35,788 nt of DNA from Clostridia bacterium (GTDB lineage Bacteria; Bacillota; Clostridia; Oscillospirales; CAG-272). The first letter of the stretch is position 1; every line of letters begins with the position of its first letter. Position numbers and translations under genes: made by a program. The notes under the pieces were generated by a model. That model saw only the letters and a program-made list of their open reading frames with translations. It had not been told where the DNA came from and ran no database searches. The stretch covers positions 1 through 35,788 of the forward strand of contig JAFTKN010000018.1 of the NCBI GenBank assembly GCA_017453255.1. Direction: 5' to 3'. Positions 15,587 through 23,594 of the stretch are shown piece by piece.

Positions 15587-16888
15587 ATGGAAAAATGCTA
15601 CAAGATTTCTATACTTACACTTGGCTGTAGAGTAAACCAATACGAAAGCGATTATATTGCTAAGGAGCTTGAAAAAATAGGCGCTTGTGTTGTTCCCTTT
15701 TCAAGGGGCTGTGACGCATACATAATTAACACATGCACTGTAACAGGCGAAAGCGACAGAAAGTCAAGGCAAATTATCCGAAGATGTGTAAAAGCAAATC
15801 CAGAAGCAATAATAGTCGTTACTGGCTGTTACTCTCAAGTAAACAAGAGCGAGGTAGAGAAAATTTGTGGCGTAAGTCTTGTTTGTGATAGCAATAGCAA
15901 ATCACAAATTCCACGGCTTGTAATGGAGCTTCTTAATAATCAAGCTCCCACATACAATATGACTCCATGTGAAGAATTTGATAAAATTTGCGTTGGTGTT
16001 TCACCCACAAGGACCCGTGCTTTTGTTAAAATTGAAGACGGCTGTAATTCAAAATGTGCATATTGTATTATCCCAACTGCTCGTGGAAAAGTGCGCTCTG
16101 CCCCTATGGAAAATATTATTAGTGAGCTTACGCAAATTGCAAAAAGTGGATGCTATGAGGTGGTTTTAACAGGTATTGAAACAGCTGCATACGGAAAGGA
16201 TTTAAAAAATGGTGAAACTCTTTCAACCTTACTCTGCAGGGCAAACAAAATTGAAGGCATTGAAAGAATTCGCTTAGGCTCATTAGATCCATCAAGCATT
16301 ACAAAGGAATTTGTAGATTCAATAAAAGGTCTTGATAAGGTAATGCCTCATTTTCACCTTTCGATGCAAAGTGGTTGTACAAAAACTCTAAACGAAATGA
16401 AACGAAAATACTCTATTGAGATGGCTAAATCAAATATTGATTATTTGAAAAGTCAGATAGATGGGGTTATGCTTTCATGCGACATAATAACTGGCTTTCC
16501 TAACGAAAGTGATGAGGATTTTGAAAGCACATATAATTTTTTCAAAAATGAGAAATTCTTGCATCTTCATATCTTCCCATATTCAAAAAGGAAAGGAACG
16601 TTAGCTTACGATATGCCTAATCAGGTTGATGAAAGAATTAAAAAAGAACGGCTATATCGTTTAAAAGAGCTTGAGAAGGAGATCAAGCTATCACTTTTAA
16701 GCGACTTTATTTCAAAAAACAGCGAGGGAGTGGTTCTTTTTGAGAATAATCAAGAGGGCTACGCCTGTGGTCATTTACCTAATTTCATGGAGGTAAAAAT
16801 GAAGGCAAGCGAATCCTTACAAGGTCAGCTTGTTAGAGTTAAGCTCATTTCAACCGATGGAAACTATATATATGCCGAGAAAATATAA
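15587..16888 (+). CDS. mtaB: tRNA t6A37 methylthiotransferase MtaB
   Basis: 433 residues, full length. A radical-SAM methylthiotransferase, it converts t6A37 of ANN-decoding tRNAs to ms2t6A. The UPF0004 N-domain has TLGCRVNQYES (11-21), which marks MtaB rather than MiaB, with cluster cysteines C14, C50 and C81. The radical-SAM CxxxCxxC is CNSKCAYC (C153, C157, C160), followed by GKVRSAP and a C-terminal TRAM domain (about 370-433). SD AAAGGAG lies upstream of ATG 15587. The leader contains the element shared with the ClC gene. It is a single-gene unit closed by a strong hairpin. Confidence 0.95.
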   Translation: MEKCYKISILTLGCRVNQYESDYIAKELEKIGACVVPFSRGCDAYIINTCTVTGESDRKSRQIIRRCVKANPEAIIVVTGCYSQVNKSEVEKICGVSLVCDSNSKSQIPRLVMELLNNQAPTYNMTPCEEFDKICVGVSPTRTRAFVKIEDGCNSKCAYCIIPTARGKVRSAPMENIISELTQIAKSGCYEVVLTGIETAAYGKDLKNGETLSTLLCRANKIEGIERIRLGSLDPSSITKEFVDSIKGLDKVMPHFHLSMQSGCTKTLNEMKRKYSIEMAKSNIDYLKSQIDGVMLSCDIITGFPNESDEDFESTYNFFKNEKFLHLHIFPYSKRKGTLAYDMPNQVDERIKKERLYRLKELEKEIKLSLLSDFISKNSEGVVLFENNQEGYACGHLPNFMEVKMKASESLQGQLVRVKLISTDGNYIYAEKI

Positions 16889-16917
16889 AAGGATTTTGCA
16901 AAGTGCAAAATCCTTTT
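16887..16917. terminator. Bidirectional terminator after mtaB
   Basis: Perfect 14-bp stem AAAAGGATTTTGCA (16887-16900), loop AAG, TGCAAAATCCTTTT. It also serves the glycan operon, which ends at 16921 on the other strand. Confidence 0.92.
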
Positions 16918-16920
16918 TTG

Positions 16921-17169
16921 TTATTTTTCTTTATTCTCTTTTTTTCTTTTTCCAAGATACCTTTTTATTAATGGTCGCATTGTAAACAATAATAAAACTG
17001 AAGCTGACGCAAAAATGATAAATTGTGCATAGATAGCTAAGCTACTAATAAATGCAGACAACAGTGCAACCAATCCTGCTCCACAAGCAAACCATACCGA
17101 AATCAAATCAGCAGTAGCAAGCTCAGTAACGCAAAATCCTATTGTTAGCGCAAGCCAAAACCATTCCAT
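16921..17169 (-). CDS. Small NfeD-like membrane protein lacking the OB domain
   Basis: 82 residues with two to three hydrophobic helices. The pattern WFWLALTIGFCVTELATADL, VWFACGAGLVALLSAF and a final helix ending in MRPLIKRYLGKRKK matches the membrane part of short NfeD proteins (about 140-150 residues). The C-terminal OB-fold is missing: the frame ends in a charged KRKKENKEK tail. NfeD proteins partner with membrane proteases or flotillins; a role without the OB domain is unknown. Its SD (GGGAGG) is about 13 nt from ATG, longer than usual. It is the last gene after the glycosyltransferase. Confidence 0.6.
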   Translation of the reverse strand: MEWFWLALTIGFCVTELATADLISVWFACGAGLVALLSAFISSLAIYAQFIIFASASVLLLFTMRPLIKRYLGKRKKENKEK

Positions 17170-17188
17170 TAACGCACCATGCCTCCCT

Positions 17189-18196
17189 TTACTTTTCTAA
17201 AAGCTCCTTATAAAGCTCCATATTTTGTGAAAATGCTATTTCGTGGGTATATGAAGAAATATCATAATCAGCCCTTTCAAGCTTAACACCCTTTATCTTG
17301 CTTGCAAGAGCCCTTATATCATTTAGCTCAAAAAGGCTTTTCTTTGGCAATAAATCGCTATGCCCCTTAATATTTGATGCTAAGATGGGCATTTTTACAC
17401 TCATTGCCTCTAAAATATTAAATGGCAAGCCCTCAATTTTAGAAGCCGATACATATATATCAGCCATTTTCAGATGAGATGAAATATCCTTAGTAAACCC
17501 TGTAATTTGGACACGTGAAGCAACATTTTCTTTTTTTGCGAGCTTTTCAAGTGATTTTTTCTCACTTCCATCTCCCACCAAGGTTAATGTGTAATCGGGT
17601 AAATATTTAAGCACCTTAATTAGCATTATTTGATTCTTTCTTTTGCTAATTTCACCAACAAAAATTAAATTTTTATTATTCTTAGGTGTATATTCAAAAT
17701 CTAATGGCTTAAAGCCCATTCCATTAATTTTAACAACTTTTTCAAGAGCTAATTTGTGATTATTTGCAATTTCGTAATCCTCGCTATTCATAGTTAGGAT
17801 TACGTCTGTTTGCTTTCTTAAGCGTTTTTCAAGAAAAAGATACAAAAAATTATGCAATTTCGAGCTTGATTTACCAAAAAGATATCCGTGAACAGTATTT
17901 ATAACCCTTGGTCTTTTTTCAACGCCCTTTAATGCACGTCTAACCCAAAACGCCGCTAAGGTAGTATGCAACAATACGCAATCGAAGGAATTATCCTTTA
18001 TTATCTGCCTTATTTTTTTAGAAAGTTTATAGTTTTCTAAAGATAAGGCTCTTTTTTTGAAGGGGATATTAAAATCAGCACCCTCTCCATTTGCCATTAC
18101 ATAAACATCGTGACCATTTTCCTTAAGCGCATCTATATATGGCAAGTGAAAATTATTTATATGCACCATGCTTGATGCTACCACAAGTATTTTCAT
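17189..18196 (-). CDS. GT4 family glycosyltransferase
   Basis: 335 residues in two Rossmann domains (GT-B). The N-terminal acceptor domain opens ILVVASSMVHINNFHLPYI. The C-terminal donor domain shows NLIFVGEISKRKNQ, LTLVGDGSEKKSLEKL, and the GT4 retaining motif EGLPFNILEAM, with its two conserved glutamates. It resembles EpsD/CapM-type enzymes, which add the second sugar on lipid-linked intermediates in surface polysaccharide assembly; donor and acceptor are unknown. It overlaps the priming transferase gene by 4 nt (ATGA), so the two are coupled. Confidence 0.9.
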   Translation of the reverse strand: MKILVVASSMVHINNFHLPYIDALKENGHDVYVMANGEGADFNIPFKKRALSLENYKLSKKIRQIIKDNSFDCVLLHTTLAAFWVRRALKGVEKRPRVINTVHGYLFGKSSSKLHNFLYLFLEKRLRKQTDVILTMNSEDYEIANNHKLALEKVVKINGMGFKPLDFEYTPKNNKNLIFVGEISKRKNQIMLIKVLKYLPDYTLTLVGDGSEKKSLEKLAKKENVASRVQITGFTKDISSHLKMADIYVSASKIEGLPFNILEAMSVKMPILASNIKGHSDLLPKKSLFELNDIRALASKIKGVKLERADYDISSYTHEIAFSQNMELYKELLEK

Positions 18197-19563
18197 TTTA
18201 CGTACTTTTCGTTTCTGTTAAACATTTTAAATGGAGTGATACATATTATTTTTATATCACTAAAAATTGTCCATTCCTCTATGTACTTAATGTCAAGCTC
18301 AATTCTTCTTTCAATAGAGGTATCTCCTCTAAAGCCATAGATTTGTGCAAGCCCTGTAATACCTGGCTTTACCTGATGCTTTACCTTATATAATGGAACC
18401 TTTTTTGAATACTCCTCAACAAATTTTGGTAGCTCTGGTCTTGGTCCTACTATTGACATTGTTCCAAAAAGAACATTAAATAGCTGAGGAAGCTCATCAA
18501 TTCCAGTTTTACGCATAAGCGTACCAAATCTTGTTTTTCTTGGGTCTGTATCAGTTGTCCAAGAGGTATCTGACATTTCATTAACCCTCATTGAACGGAA
18601 TTTATATAATGTAAACTCCTGATTATTCTTTCCTATTCTCTTTTGCTTAAAGATAATAGGTCCTTTAGATGAAACCTTAATTCCTATAACAGCAAAAAGC
18701 ATAATCGGTAAGGTTATTACTATAAGAACCGACGAAACAACAATATCAAGTACTCTTTTTGCACAAGCATTCAGCACGTTATCAAGAGGGATTGCTCTTG
18801 TGTTGATAATTGGTAACGTACCCATCATATCAACCTGACATTTCGATTTAAAATATTGGTATGACGGTGGAATAATTGCAGCTCTTACGCCACATTTATC
18901 GCAAATATCAAGCAAATATTGTATTTTTCCCTCTTCCTTAAAATCAACAGCAATTACAACCTCGTGTGGATTGTACTTTTCTATAATGTCATCTATCTCG
19001 TCATACGAGCCAAGCTTATTAATATCTGGCTCATCGTCATCTGTAACGCATCCTAAGATGCAAAAGCCGTAATGAGCATTCTCCTCAATTTGATGGCTAA
19101 GCTCATTTGCACTTTTTCCGTTACCTATGATTATTATATTTTTAGTCTTTTTTCTTTTTGCTCTAATTAAATGTATCGCTTTAGTTGTAATTAAAAGCTT
19201 AACTAATAAGGCTACAAAGGAAAAGCCAGTTGATACAAGTATTACAACAACATACATTTCAAAAAGTGAAAATGTAGCAAGCACAGCCATAGAAATAAGC
19301 ATAATGCTTAAATTTGCAAAAAATAGCTTAATTAAATTTGTATGAAGCTTTACAAATATATTTCTTGTGTACATATCAAAAACGAAATATACTATTACGC
19401 TTCCTATCGCAATTCCAACAGAAATTGCTGTGACTGTTCCACCAAGCCTTAGTGGATTTACCTCATTAATTAGTAAAAGAGCGATACAAATAGCTCCAAA
19501 ATTAATCATAGCATCCACAAAGGCACTAAATGCCTTTCCAATGACATTATTTATTTGTCCCAT
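18193..19563 (-). CDS. Polyprenyl-phosphate sugar-1-phosphate transferase (priming enzyme)
   Basis: 456 residues in the WbaP/WcaJ layout. Four N-terminal membrane helices (about 10-130) precede a Rossmann-like CoA-binding domain (NIIIIGNGKSANELSHQI, about 142-160). A fifth membrane hairpin (DIVVSSVLIVITLPIML) leads to the cytoplasmic transferase domain with KQKRIGKN, YKFRSMRVNE, DELPQLFNVLFGTMSIVGPRPE (each a known family motif) and KPGITGLAQIYGFRG. It starts a lipid-linked glycan by moving a sugar phosphate from a nucleotide sugar to undecaprenyl phosphate. SD AAAGGAG precedes ATG 19563. A hairpin at 19589-19616 separates it from the ABC genes. Confidence 0.93.
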   Translation of the reverse strand: MGQINNVIGKAFSAFVDAMINFGAICIALLLINEVNPLRLGGTVTAISVGIAIGSVIVYFVFDMYTRNIFVKLHTNLIKLFFANLSIMLISMAVLATFSLFEMYVVVILVSTGFSFVALLVKLLITTKAIHLIRAKRKKTKNIIIIGNGKSANELSHQIEENAHYGFCILGCVTDDDEPDINKLGSYDEIDDIIEKYNPHEVVIAVDFKEEGKIQYLLDICDKCGVRAAIIPPSYQYFKSKCQVDMMGTLPIINTRAIPLDNVLNACAKRVLDIVVSSVLIVITLPIMLFAVIGIKVSSKGPIIFKQKRIGKNNQEFTLYKFRSMRVNEMSDTSWTTDTDPRKTRFGTLMRKTGIDELPQLFNVLFGTMSIVGPRPELPKFVEEYSKKVPLYKVKHQVKPGITGLAQIYGFRGDTSIERRIELDIKYIEEWTIFSDIKIICITPFKMFNRNEKYVK

Positions 19564-19588
19564 TATATCTACTCCTTTCTCAAAAATT

Positions 19589-19616
19589 AAAGCACTAATC
19601 CTATGATTAATGCTTT
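19589..19616 (-). terminator. Internal terminator or attenuator in the glycan operon
   Basis: On the minus strand a 12-bp stem with one G-T wobble (19616-19605 with 19600-19589), 4-nt loop, then AATTTTTG. The TAA stop of the ABC ATPase gene lies in the stem. No separate promoter is seen for the downstream genes, so partial read-through is likely. Confidence 0.6.
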
Positions 19617-20416
19617 AGGCTGTTACAGTATTCTGTATATTTTTTAACTATGTCGTTGACCTCGCCATAGTCCATAACCTTGGAATTTTCAATCCATATT
19701 GCTTTTTCACAAAGATTTTTCACCTGAGCCATATTATGTGATACTATAACGAAGGAAACGCCCTGCTCCTTAAGCTCATTGATCTTGCTTGCGCATTTTC
19801 TACGGAAGTTTTCATCACCAACCGATAAAATTTCGTCAACAAGCAAAATATCAGGCTTTACATCAATAGCAATAGCAAAGCCAAGTCTTGCAACCATTCC
19901 AGAGGAATAATTCTTTAGTGGAATGTGCATATACTCATGAAGCTCAGCAAAATCAACGATTTCCTTATATTTCTTTTCAAGCTCCTTCTTTGAGTAACCC
20001 AAAATAGCTCCGTTCAGATATACATTTTCCTTTCCAGTTGCCTCATAATCAAAGCCTGCACCAAGATTAAGGAGTGGTGCAACGGTACCATTAACCAAAA
20101 CGCTACCCTTAGTTGGCTTATAAATTCCAGCAATAATTTTCAAAAGCGTGCTTTTTCCTGCGCCATTGTGTCCAATTAGTGCAATAGACTCACCCTTTTT
20201 CACATCAAAGGAAACGTCTTCTAATATTCTAAATCTCTTTTTTTCAAGCTTACCTCTGAAAAATCTAACAAGAAACTCCTTTAGGTTATCAACCTTTTCA
20301 TCTCTTGTATAAAAATCCATACAAACATCTTCAAGCTTTATTACATATTCATCATTCGAGTCCTGCCTGTCAATCTGCTTTTTTTCGATTATTTGATTCT
20401 GTTCCTTTATTTCCAT
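19607..20416 (-). CDS. Polysaccharide ABC exporter, ATP-binding subunit (Wzt/TagH-like)
   Basis: 269 residues from ATG 20416. Walker A GHNGAGKST (82-90), Q-loop region PLLNLGAGFD, signature YSSGMVARL (170-178), Walker B ILLVDEIL and the switch histidine in IVSHNM are all present. The LNLGAGF and ENVYLNGAILG segments are typical of glycan/teichoic-acid exporters. The protein stops after the nucleotide-binding domain, so the C-terminal sugar-binding domain of O-antigen Wzt is absent. ATG 20416 is preferred over GTG 20428 because GTGGTGA then serves as the ribosome site. It pairs with the permease just upstream. Confidence 0.9.
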   Translation of the reverse strand: MEIKEQNQIIEKKQIDRQDSNDEYVIKLEDVCMDFYTRDEKVDNLKEFLVRFFRGKLEKKRFRILEDVSFDVKKGESIALIGHNGAGKSTLLKIIAGIYKPTKGSVLVNGTVAPLLNLGAGFDYEATGKENVYLNGAILGYSKKELEKKYKEIVDFAELHEYMHIPLKNYSSGMVARLGFAIAIDVKPDILLVDEILSVGDENFRRKCASKINELKEQGVSFVIVSHNMAQVKNLCEKAIWIENSKVMDYGEVNDIVKKYTEYCNSLKH

Positions 20417-20428
20417 TATATTCACCAC

Positions 20429-21316
20429 TTAAATATTATAGATAAATTTAGGTCTTGTAAGTGAAAATACAAGTGTTCCAACTAAGAAAGCACCAAGTCC
20501 CCATCCATATAGCACAAGAACATCTCCAAAGCCTGGTAAACCTATTCCTCCAGAGGCACAGAAATAAACAACATCTCTGAAGTAATCAACAAAATGGTAC
20601 ATTGGATTTATATTTATTATCCAAGAAATAAGCTTTGCACTAACATCGCCTGCCTCGGCGTTAGCAAAGAAATCCTCTGGCTTATAAAACATTGGAGTAA
20701 GGTATGTCCAAAGAGTTAAAAATACATTATAAAAATGCTGAATATCTCTAAAGAACACATATACTGTTGCAAGCACCAACGAAAGACCATAGCTAAATAA
20801 GAAAAGTGCTGGTAGCATTACAAAAACAAGTAAAATATTTGGGCTGAAAATTGAAAAGCCTGTAGGATAATTCTTGATTGCAACAAAAAGCATAACTGCA
20901 AGTAATGCAACAAGGGAAAAGGCAAAGTTAATTACAGCACTAATATTATGTGCAACGGGGAAAACGTATTGAGAAATCTTATTCTTTGTTAAAAGTCCTC
21001 TGTTATTAACAATTGATGTCATAGATTGGGTTGTCGCATTTCTCATTAAAGCAAAGGTAATAGTTCCACAAAGCAAATAAAGTGCATAATATGGGTCGTT
21101 TTTACCAAACATGCTACTGAACACGATAAACATAACAAGCATATTAAGAAGTGGATTAAGAATAGTCCACAAAACACCTATTGCAGAGTTTCTATATTGA
21201 ACCTTAATATTTCTTTTAACAAGCTCTTTAACTATATACGAGTTTTTTACAAAGCTGGTTTTCTTACGTGAAAACCAAGATTTTTGTAAAAAGCCTGTCT
21301 TACCAGAATTTTTCAT
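20429..21316 (-). CDS. Polysaccharide ABC exporter, permease (Wzm/TagG-like)
   Basis: 295 residues, an ABC-2 type permease with about six membrane helices. The N-terminal cytoplasmic part has the typical VKELVKRNIKVQYRNSAIG coupling region, then WTILNPLLNMLVMFIVFS, and conserved YLTPMFY and NPMYHFVDYFRD motifs. It forms a heterodimeric exporter with the ATPase encoded next, moving a lipid-linked glycan across the membrane. ATG 21316 is chosen because SD AGGAAG lies 9 nt upstream; TTG 21322 would be too close. It heads the five-gene glycan operon under a perfect consensus promoter. Confidence 0.92.
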   Translation of the reverse strand: MKNSGKTGFLQKSWFSRKKTSFVKNSYIVKELVKRNIKVQYRNSAIGVLWTILNPLLNMLVMFIVFSSMFGKNDPYYALYLLCGTITFALMRNATTQSMTSIVNNRGLLTKNKISQYVFPVAHNISAVINFAFSLVALLAVMLFVAIKNYPTGFSIFSPNILLVFVMLPALFLFSYGLSLVLATVYVFFRDIQHFYNVFLTLWTYLTPMFYKPEDFFANAEAGDVSAKLISWIININPMYHFVDYFRDVVYFCASGGIGLPGFGDVLVLYGWGLGAFLVGTLVFSLTRPKFIYNI

Positions 21317-21354
21317 CAGCAATACTTCCTAAAATAAATTTTAAACTATCTAAT

Positions 21355-21383
21355 ATTATATCATATAATAAAAACTATGTCAA
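21355..21383 (-). promoter_or_regulatory. Perfect consensus promoter of the glycan operon
   Basis: Minus strand TTGACA (21383-21378), 17-nt spacer ending TGA, TATAAT (21360-21355). Both hexamers are exact and the -10 is extended. Confidence 0.88.
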
Positions 21384-21399
21384 GTTAAGGAATGAAAAG

Positions 21400-22689
21400 T
21401 CAAAAATTTGTTGAATTTGTCAATTTCTTCACAATAGGTAAAAGCTCAGCATACATATAAAGCGAGCCTAAGCAAAAAATACTTTTACCACTCTTTTTCG
21501 CTTCATTTATCGCATTTACTACTGCATCCTCAACTGTTAAATATCCATATGCTTCAACACCAAGTGAATTATAAACGCTTGCGTACTCATCGGCACTAAG
21601 CGCCCTTTTGTTGTCAGGGGTTAGACAAAAAACCTTTTCTGCTACCTGACTAATTGCTTTTGCCATAAAATTGTAATCCTTATCAGCCATTACGCCTGTT
21701 ATTATATACGACCTTTCGTCACCGAAATATTTTTTTATACTTTCAACGCTTGCTAATACTCCCTCAGGGTTGTGTGCTCCATCAAAAATAAGGCAGGGAG
21801 TGGTCGAAATTCGTTCAAAGCGTGCATGCCATTTTGCATTTTTCAAGCCCTCATATACAGCATTTTCTGGTATAGACAAGCCGTAATTTTTTAATATTTC
21901 AATAGCTGTCAATACATTACTTGCGTTAATCGGCTGATATGAGCCAAGCAGATTAATTTCCACACTCTTATAGCTACTATAGTCAAAAATGGTAGAGCTT
22001 AAATCCATTTTCTTAATTTTAATTTCATTGTGACTTGGAAAATACATGGGTGAGTGGTTGATTTTTGCCACCTTTTCTATTTCACATAGTGCCTTTTTAT
22101 CCTCTCCACAATATAAAACGGGAGTATTTTCCTTTATTATTCCCGCCTTTTCGTAAGCGATTTTTTCAACCGTATCACCTAAAATAGATGTGTGGTCTAA
22201 GGATATACCTGTTATTACAGAAAGAATGGTGTTAGTTACCACATTGGTTGAATCAAGCCTTCCACCCAAGCCACACTCAAGCACAACATAATCGCATTTA
22301 TTTACCTTAAAATATTCCAACGCAATAGCTGTAACAAGCTCAAACTCAGTAGGCTTTTCCTCCATTTTATCAGCTATTTTTTTAACTCTTTCTGTTACGC
22401 TTATCAGCTCTTCGTTTGTTATATCATTACCATCTATGCTCATTCTTTCATTAAAGCTAAGAATATATGGCGATGTGTATAAGCCAGTTTTATAGCCTGC
22501 CCCTGTCAGCACGCTTTGTAGCATGGAGCAAAAGGAGCCCTTTCCATTTGTGCCTGCCACGTGTATGAATTTAAGCTCTTTTTCAGGATTATTCAGACCC
22601 TTACATAGCTTTGAAATTCTTTCAAGCCCTGGCTTACAAAACTCCCAGCTTATTGTATGAATATACTTTAGTGTTTCCTCGTATGTCAT
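21400..22689 (-). CDS. folC: Folylpolyglutamate synthase / dihydrofolate synthase
   Basis: 429 residues, normal length. It is a Mur-ligase-like ATP enzyme that adds glutamates to folates and so retains them in the cell; many bacterial forms also make dihydrofolate. P-loop HVAGTNGKGS (43-52), GLGGRLDSTNVV, SLDHTSILGDTVEKIAYEKAG (the Mg-binding loop, quoted in part) and FDGAHNPEG are present. It overlaps folT by 4 nt (ATGA), so its translation is coupled to the riboswitch-controlled transporter. No folate biosynthesis genes are nearby; with FolT, a salvage role is likely (inference). No clear terminator follows. Confidence 0.94.
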   Translation of the reverse strand: MTYEETLKYIHTISWEFCKPGLERISKLCKGLNNPEKELKFIHVAGTNGKGSFCSMLQSVLTGAGYKTGLYTSPYILSFNERMSIDGNDITNEELISVTERVKKIADKMEEKPTEFELVTAIALEYFKVNKCDYVVLECGLGGRLDSTNVVTNTILSVITGISLDHTSILGDTVEKIAYEKAGIIKENTPVLYCGEDKKALCEIEKVAKINHSPMYFPSHNEIKIKKMDLSSTIFDYSSYKSVEINLLGSYQPINASNVLTAIEILKNYGLSIPENAVYEGLKNAKWHARFERISTTPCLIFDGAHNPEGVLASVESIKKYFGDERSYIITGVMADKDYNFMAKAISQVAEKVFCLTPDNKRALSADEYASVYNSLGVEAYGYLTVEDAVVNAINEAKKSGKSIFCLGSLYMYAELLPIVKKLTNSTNF

Positions 22690-23264
22690 TTACGTTTTTC
22701 CTTTGGCTTTCTTTTAAACCTATTTATATATTTTGATATTGCCTTGTTTCTTACAAGCAGATATATGATAATTCCCTCTATTATCGTAAGAGCTATATAG
22801 ATTGCTGCTCTTATGAATAAAAGCTGGAAAAATCCCATATTCTGTGTTGTCATATAGAAGGCGGACAAGCCTATAGTCTTTACTATTATCGAGCCACTTA
22901 AGTGTGACGTAAGAATAGACAAAAGTACTCTTACAGGTGTTGGTAGAAAATATACCATTCTATAAATTAGTCCAGCCATAAAGCCTACAAGCATAGCACC
23001 TAAGGTTACTATAGGATTAATCTCATAGCCTACAAGCAGACAACCTATAAGGTCAGCTACCACACCACAAAAAGCACCCTCAAAGGGTCCTAAGACAATT
23101 GATACAAGTAAAATAGGTAGATTTTCAAAGCTGAAGCGTATTGCTCCACCAAAATTAATAGCAATAAGCTTACCAAAAACTATGCTTAAGGCTACCATAA
23201 TACTCATAATTGTCAGCTTATGAATTGCTTTCGAGGTCTTACTCGATACTTCTTTTGTTTGCAT
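22686..23264 (-). CDS. folT: Folate ECF transporter S component
   Basis: 192 residues from ATG 23264, with about six membrane helices: IMSIMVALSIVFGKLIAI, LPILLVSIVLGPFEGAFCGVV, ADLIGCLLV, PIVTLGAMLVGFMAGLIYRM and others. GPFEGAFCGVVADLIG and NPIVTLGAMLVGF match the FolT/PF12822 family. It binds extracellular folate and docks to a shared ECF energising module (EcfA/A'/T), not encoded in this window. ATG 23264 is chosen because SD GGGGGTG (23272-23278) precedes it and the longer frame runs through a THF riboswitch. The riboswitch makes the substrate assignment firm. Confidence 0.92.
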   Translation of the reverse strand: MQTKEVSSKTSKAIHKLTIMSIMVALSIVFGKLIAINFGGAIRFSFENLPILLVSIVLGPFEGAFCGVVADLIGCLLVGYEINPIVTLGAMLVGFMAGLIYRMVYFLPTPVRVLLSILTSHLSGSIIVKTIGLSAFYMTTQNMGFFQLLFIRAAIYIALTIIEGIIIYLLVRNKAISKYINRFKRKPKEKRK

Positions 23265-23271
23265 AAAAAAA

Positions 23272-23316
23272 CACCCCCACAAATGAAGTACAGAATAATG
23301 CACCATTTTGGAGATG
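23272..23316 (-). promoter_or_regulatory. Predicted expression platform of the folT riboswitch
   Basis: The folT ribosome site GGGGGUG (23278-23272) can pair with CAUCUCC (23316-23310), which begins exactly where aptamer helix P1 ends: seven pairs, two of them G-U. When ligand fixes P1, CAUCUCC would be free to mask the ribosome site, giving an OFF switch at translation. This is inferred from base pairing by eye. Confidence 0.5.
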
Positions 23317-23413
23317 AGTCCAGCGGGATGCAACATACGAACCGCAACCGAAGTTTTCGTCCCAAAGGCAACTCCCCGTCCCTTGAACACTTAACGCTCG
23401 TATATTTACTCTG
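23316..23413 (-). ncRNA. Tetrahydrofolate (THF) riboswitch
   Basis: The minus-strand leader of folT has the conserved THF aptamer blocks in order: GCGTTAAGTG, GGGA, a CGAA/TTCGG hairpin, GCGGT, then TTGCATCCCGCT. Helix P1 is GAGT/ACTC at the two ends and P2 is ATACGA/TCGTAT. This matches my memory of the RF01831 consensus, including its placement before folT. The predicted transcription start (about 23416) is at the aptamer 5' end. Confidence 0.9.
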
Positions 23414-23422
23414 TTTTTATAA

Positions 23423-23451
23423 ATAATATCACTTTTATCCTTTCATTTCAA
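23423..23451 (-). promoter_or_regulatory. Promoter of folT-folC
   Basis: Minus strand TTGAAA (23451-23446), 17-nt spacer ending TGA, TATTAT (23428-23423). The start site predicted from this coincides with the first bases of the riboswitch. Confidence 0.75.
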
Positions 23452-23509
23452 TAGTTTTTTTAAATTATATAAAATTTCCTTTTTTGTAACGATTTTTTCT
23501 ATTTTTTTA

Positions 23510-23538
23510 TTGACAAGCCTTTAACTTTATGTTAATAT
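23510..23538 (+). promoter_or_regulatory. Promoter of the metal-exporter-like gene
   Basis: TTGACA (23510-23515), 17-nt spacer ending TGT, TAATAT (23533-23538). Transcription should begin near 23545, inside or just before the operator. Confidence 0.75.
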
Positions 23539-23548
23539 AGGTTCGTAA

Positions 23549-23575
23549 TTTGAGAATCGTTCTCAAATTGAGAAT
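23549..23575. promoter_or_regulatory. Fur-like operator with three alternating half-sites
   Basis: TGAGAA (23551-23556), TTCTCA (23560-23565) and TGAGAA (23569-23574) alternate in direction, each separated by 3 nt. TTTGAGAA/TTCTCAAA forms an 8-bp inverted repeat. GAGAATnnTTCTC is a familiar Fur-box variant. It sits at about +4 to +30, where a bound repressor would block transcription. Confidence 0.65.
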
Positions 23576-23594
23576 GAAATTGAAAGGAGAAGCT

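Noticed and set aside
22686..23390. Longer folT start at 23390
   Set aside because: The extra residues would be encoded by the THF riboswitch; ATG 23264 has the proper ribosome site.
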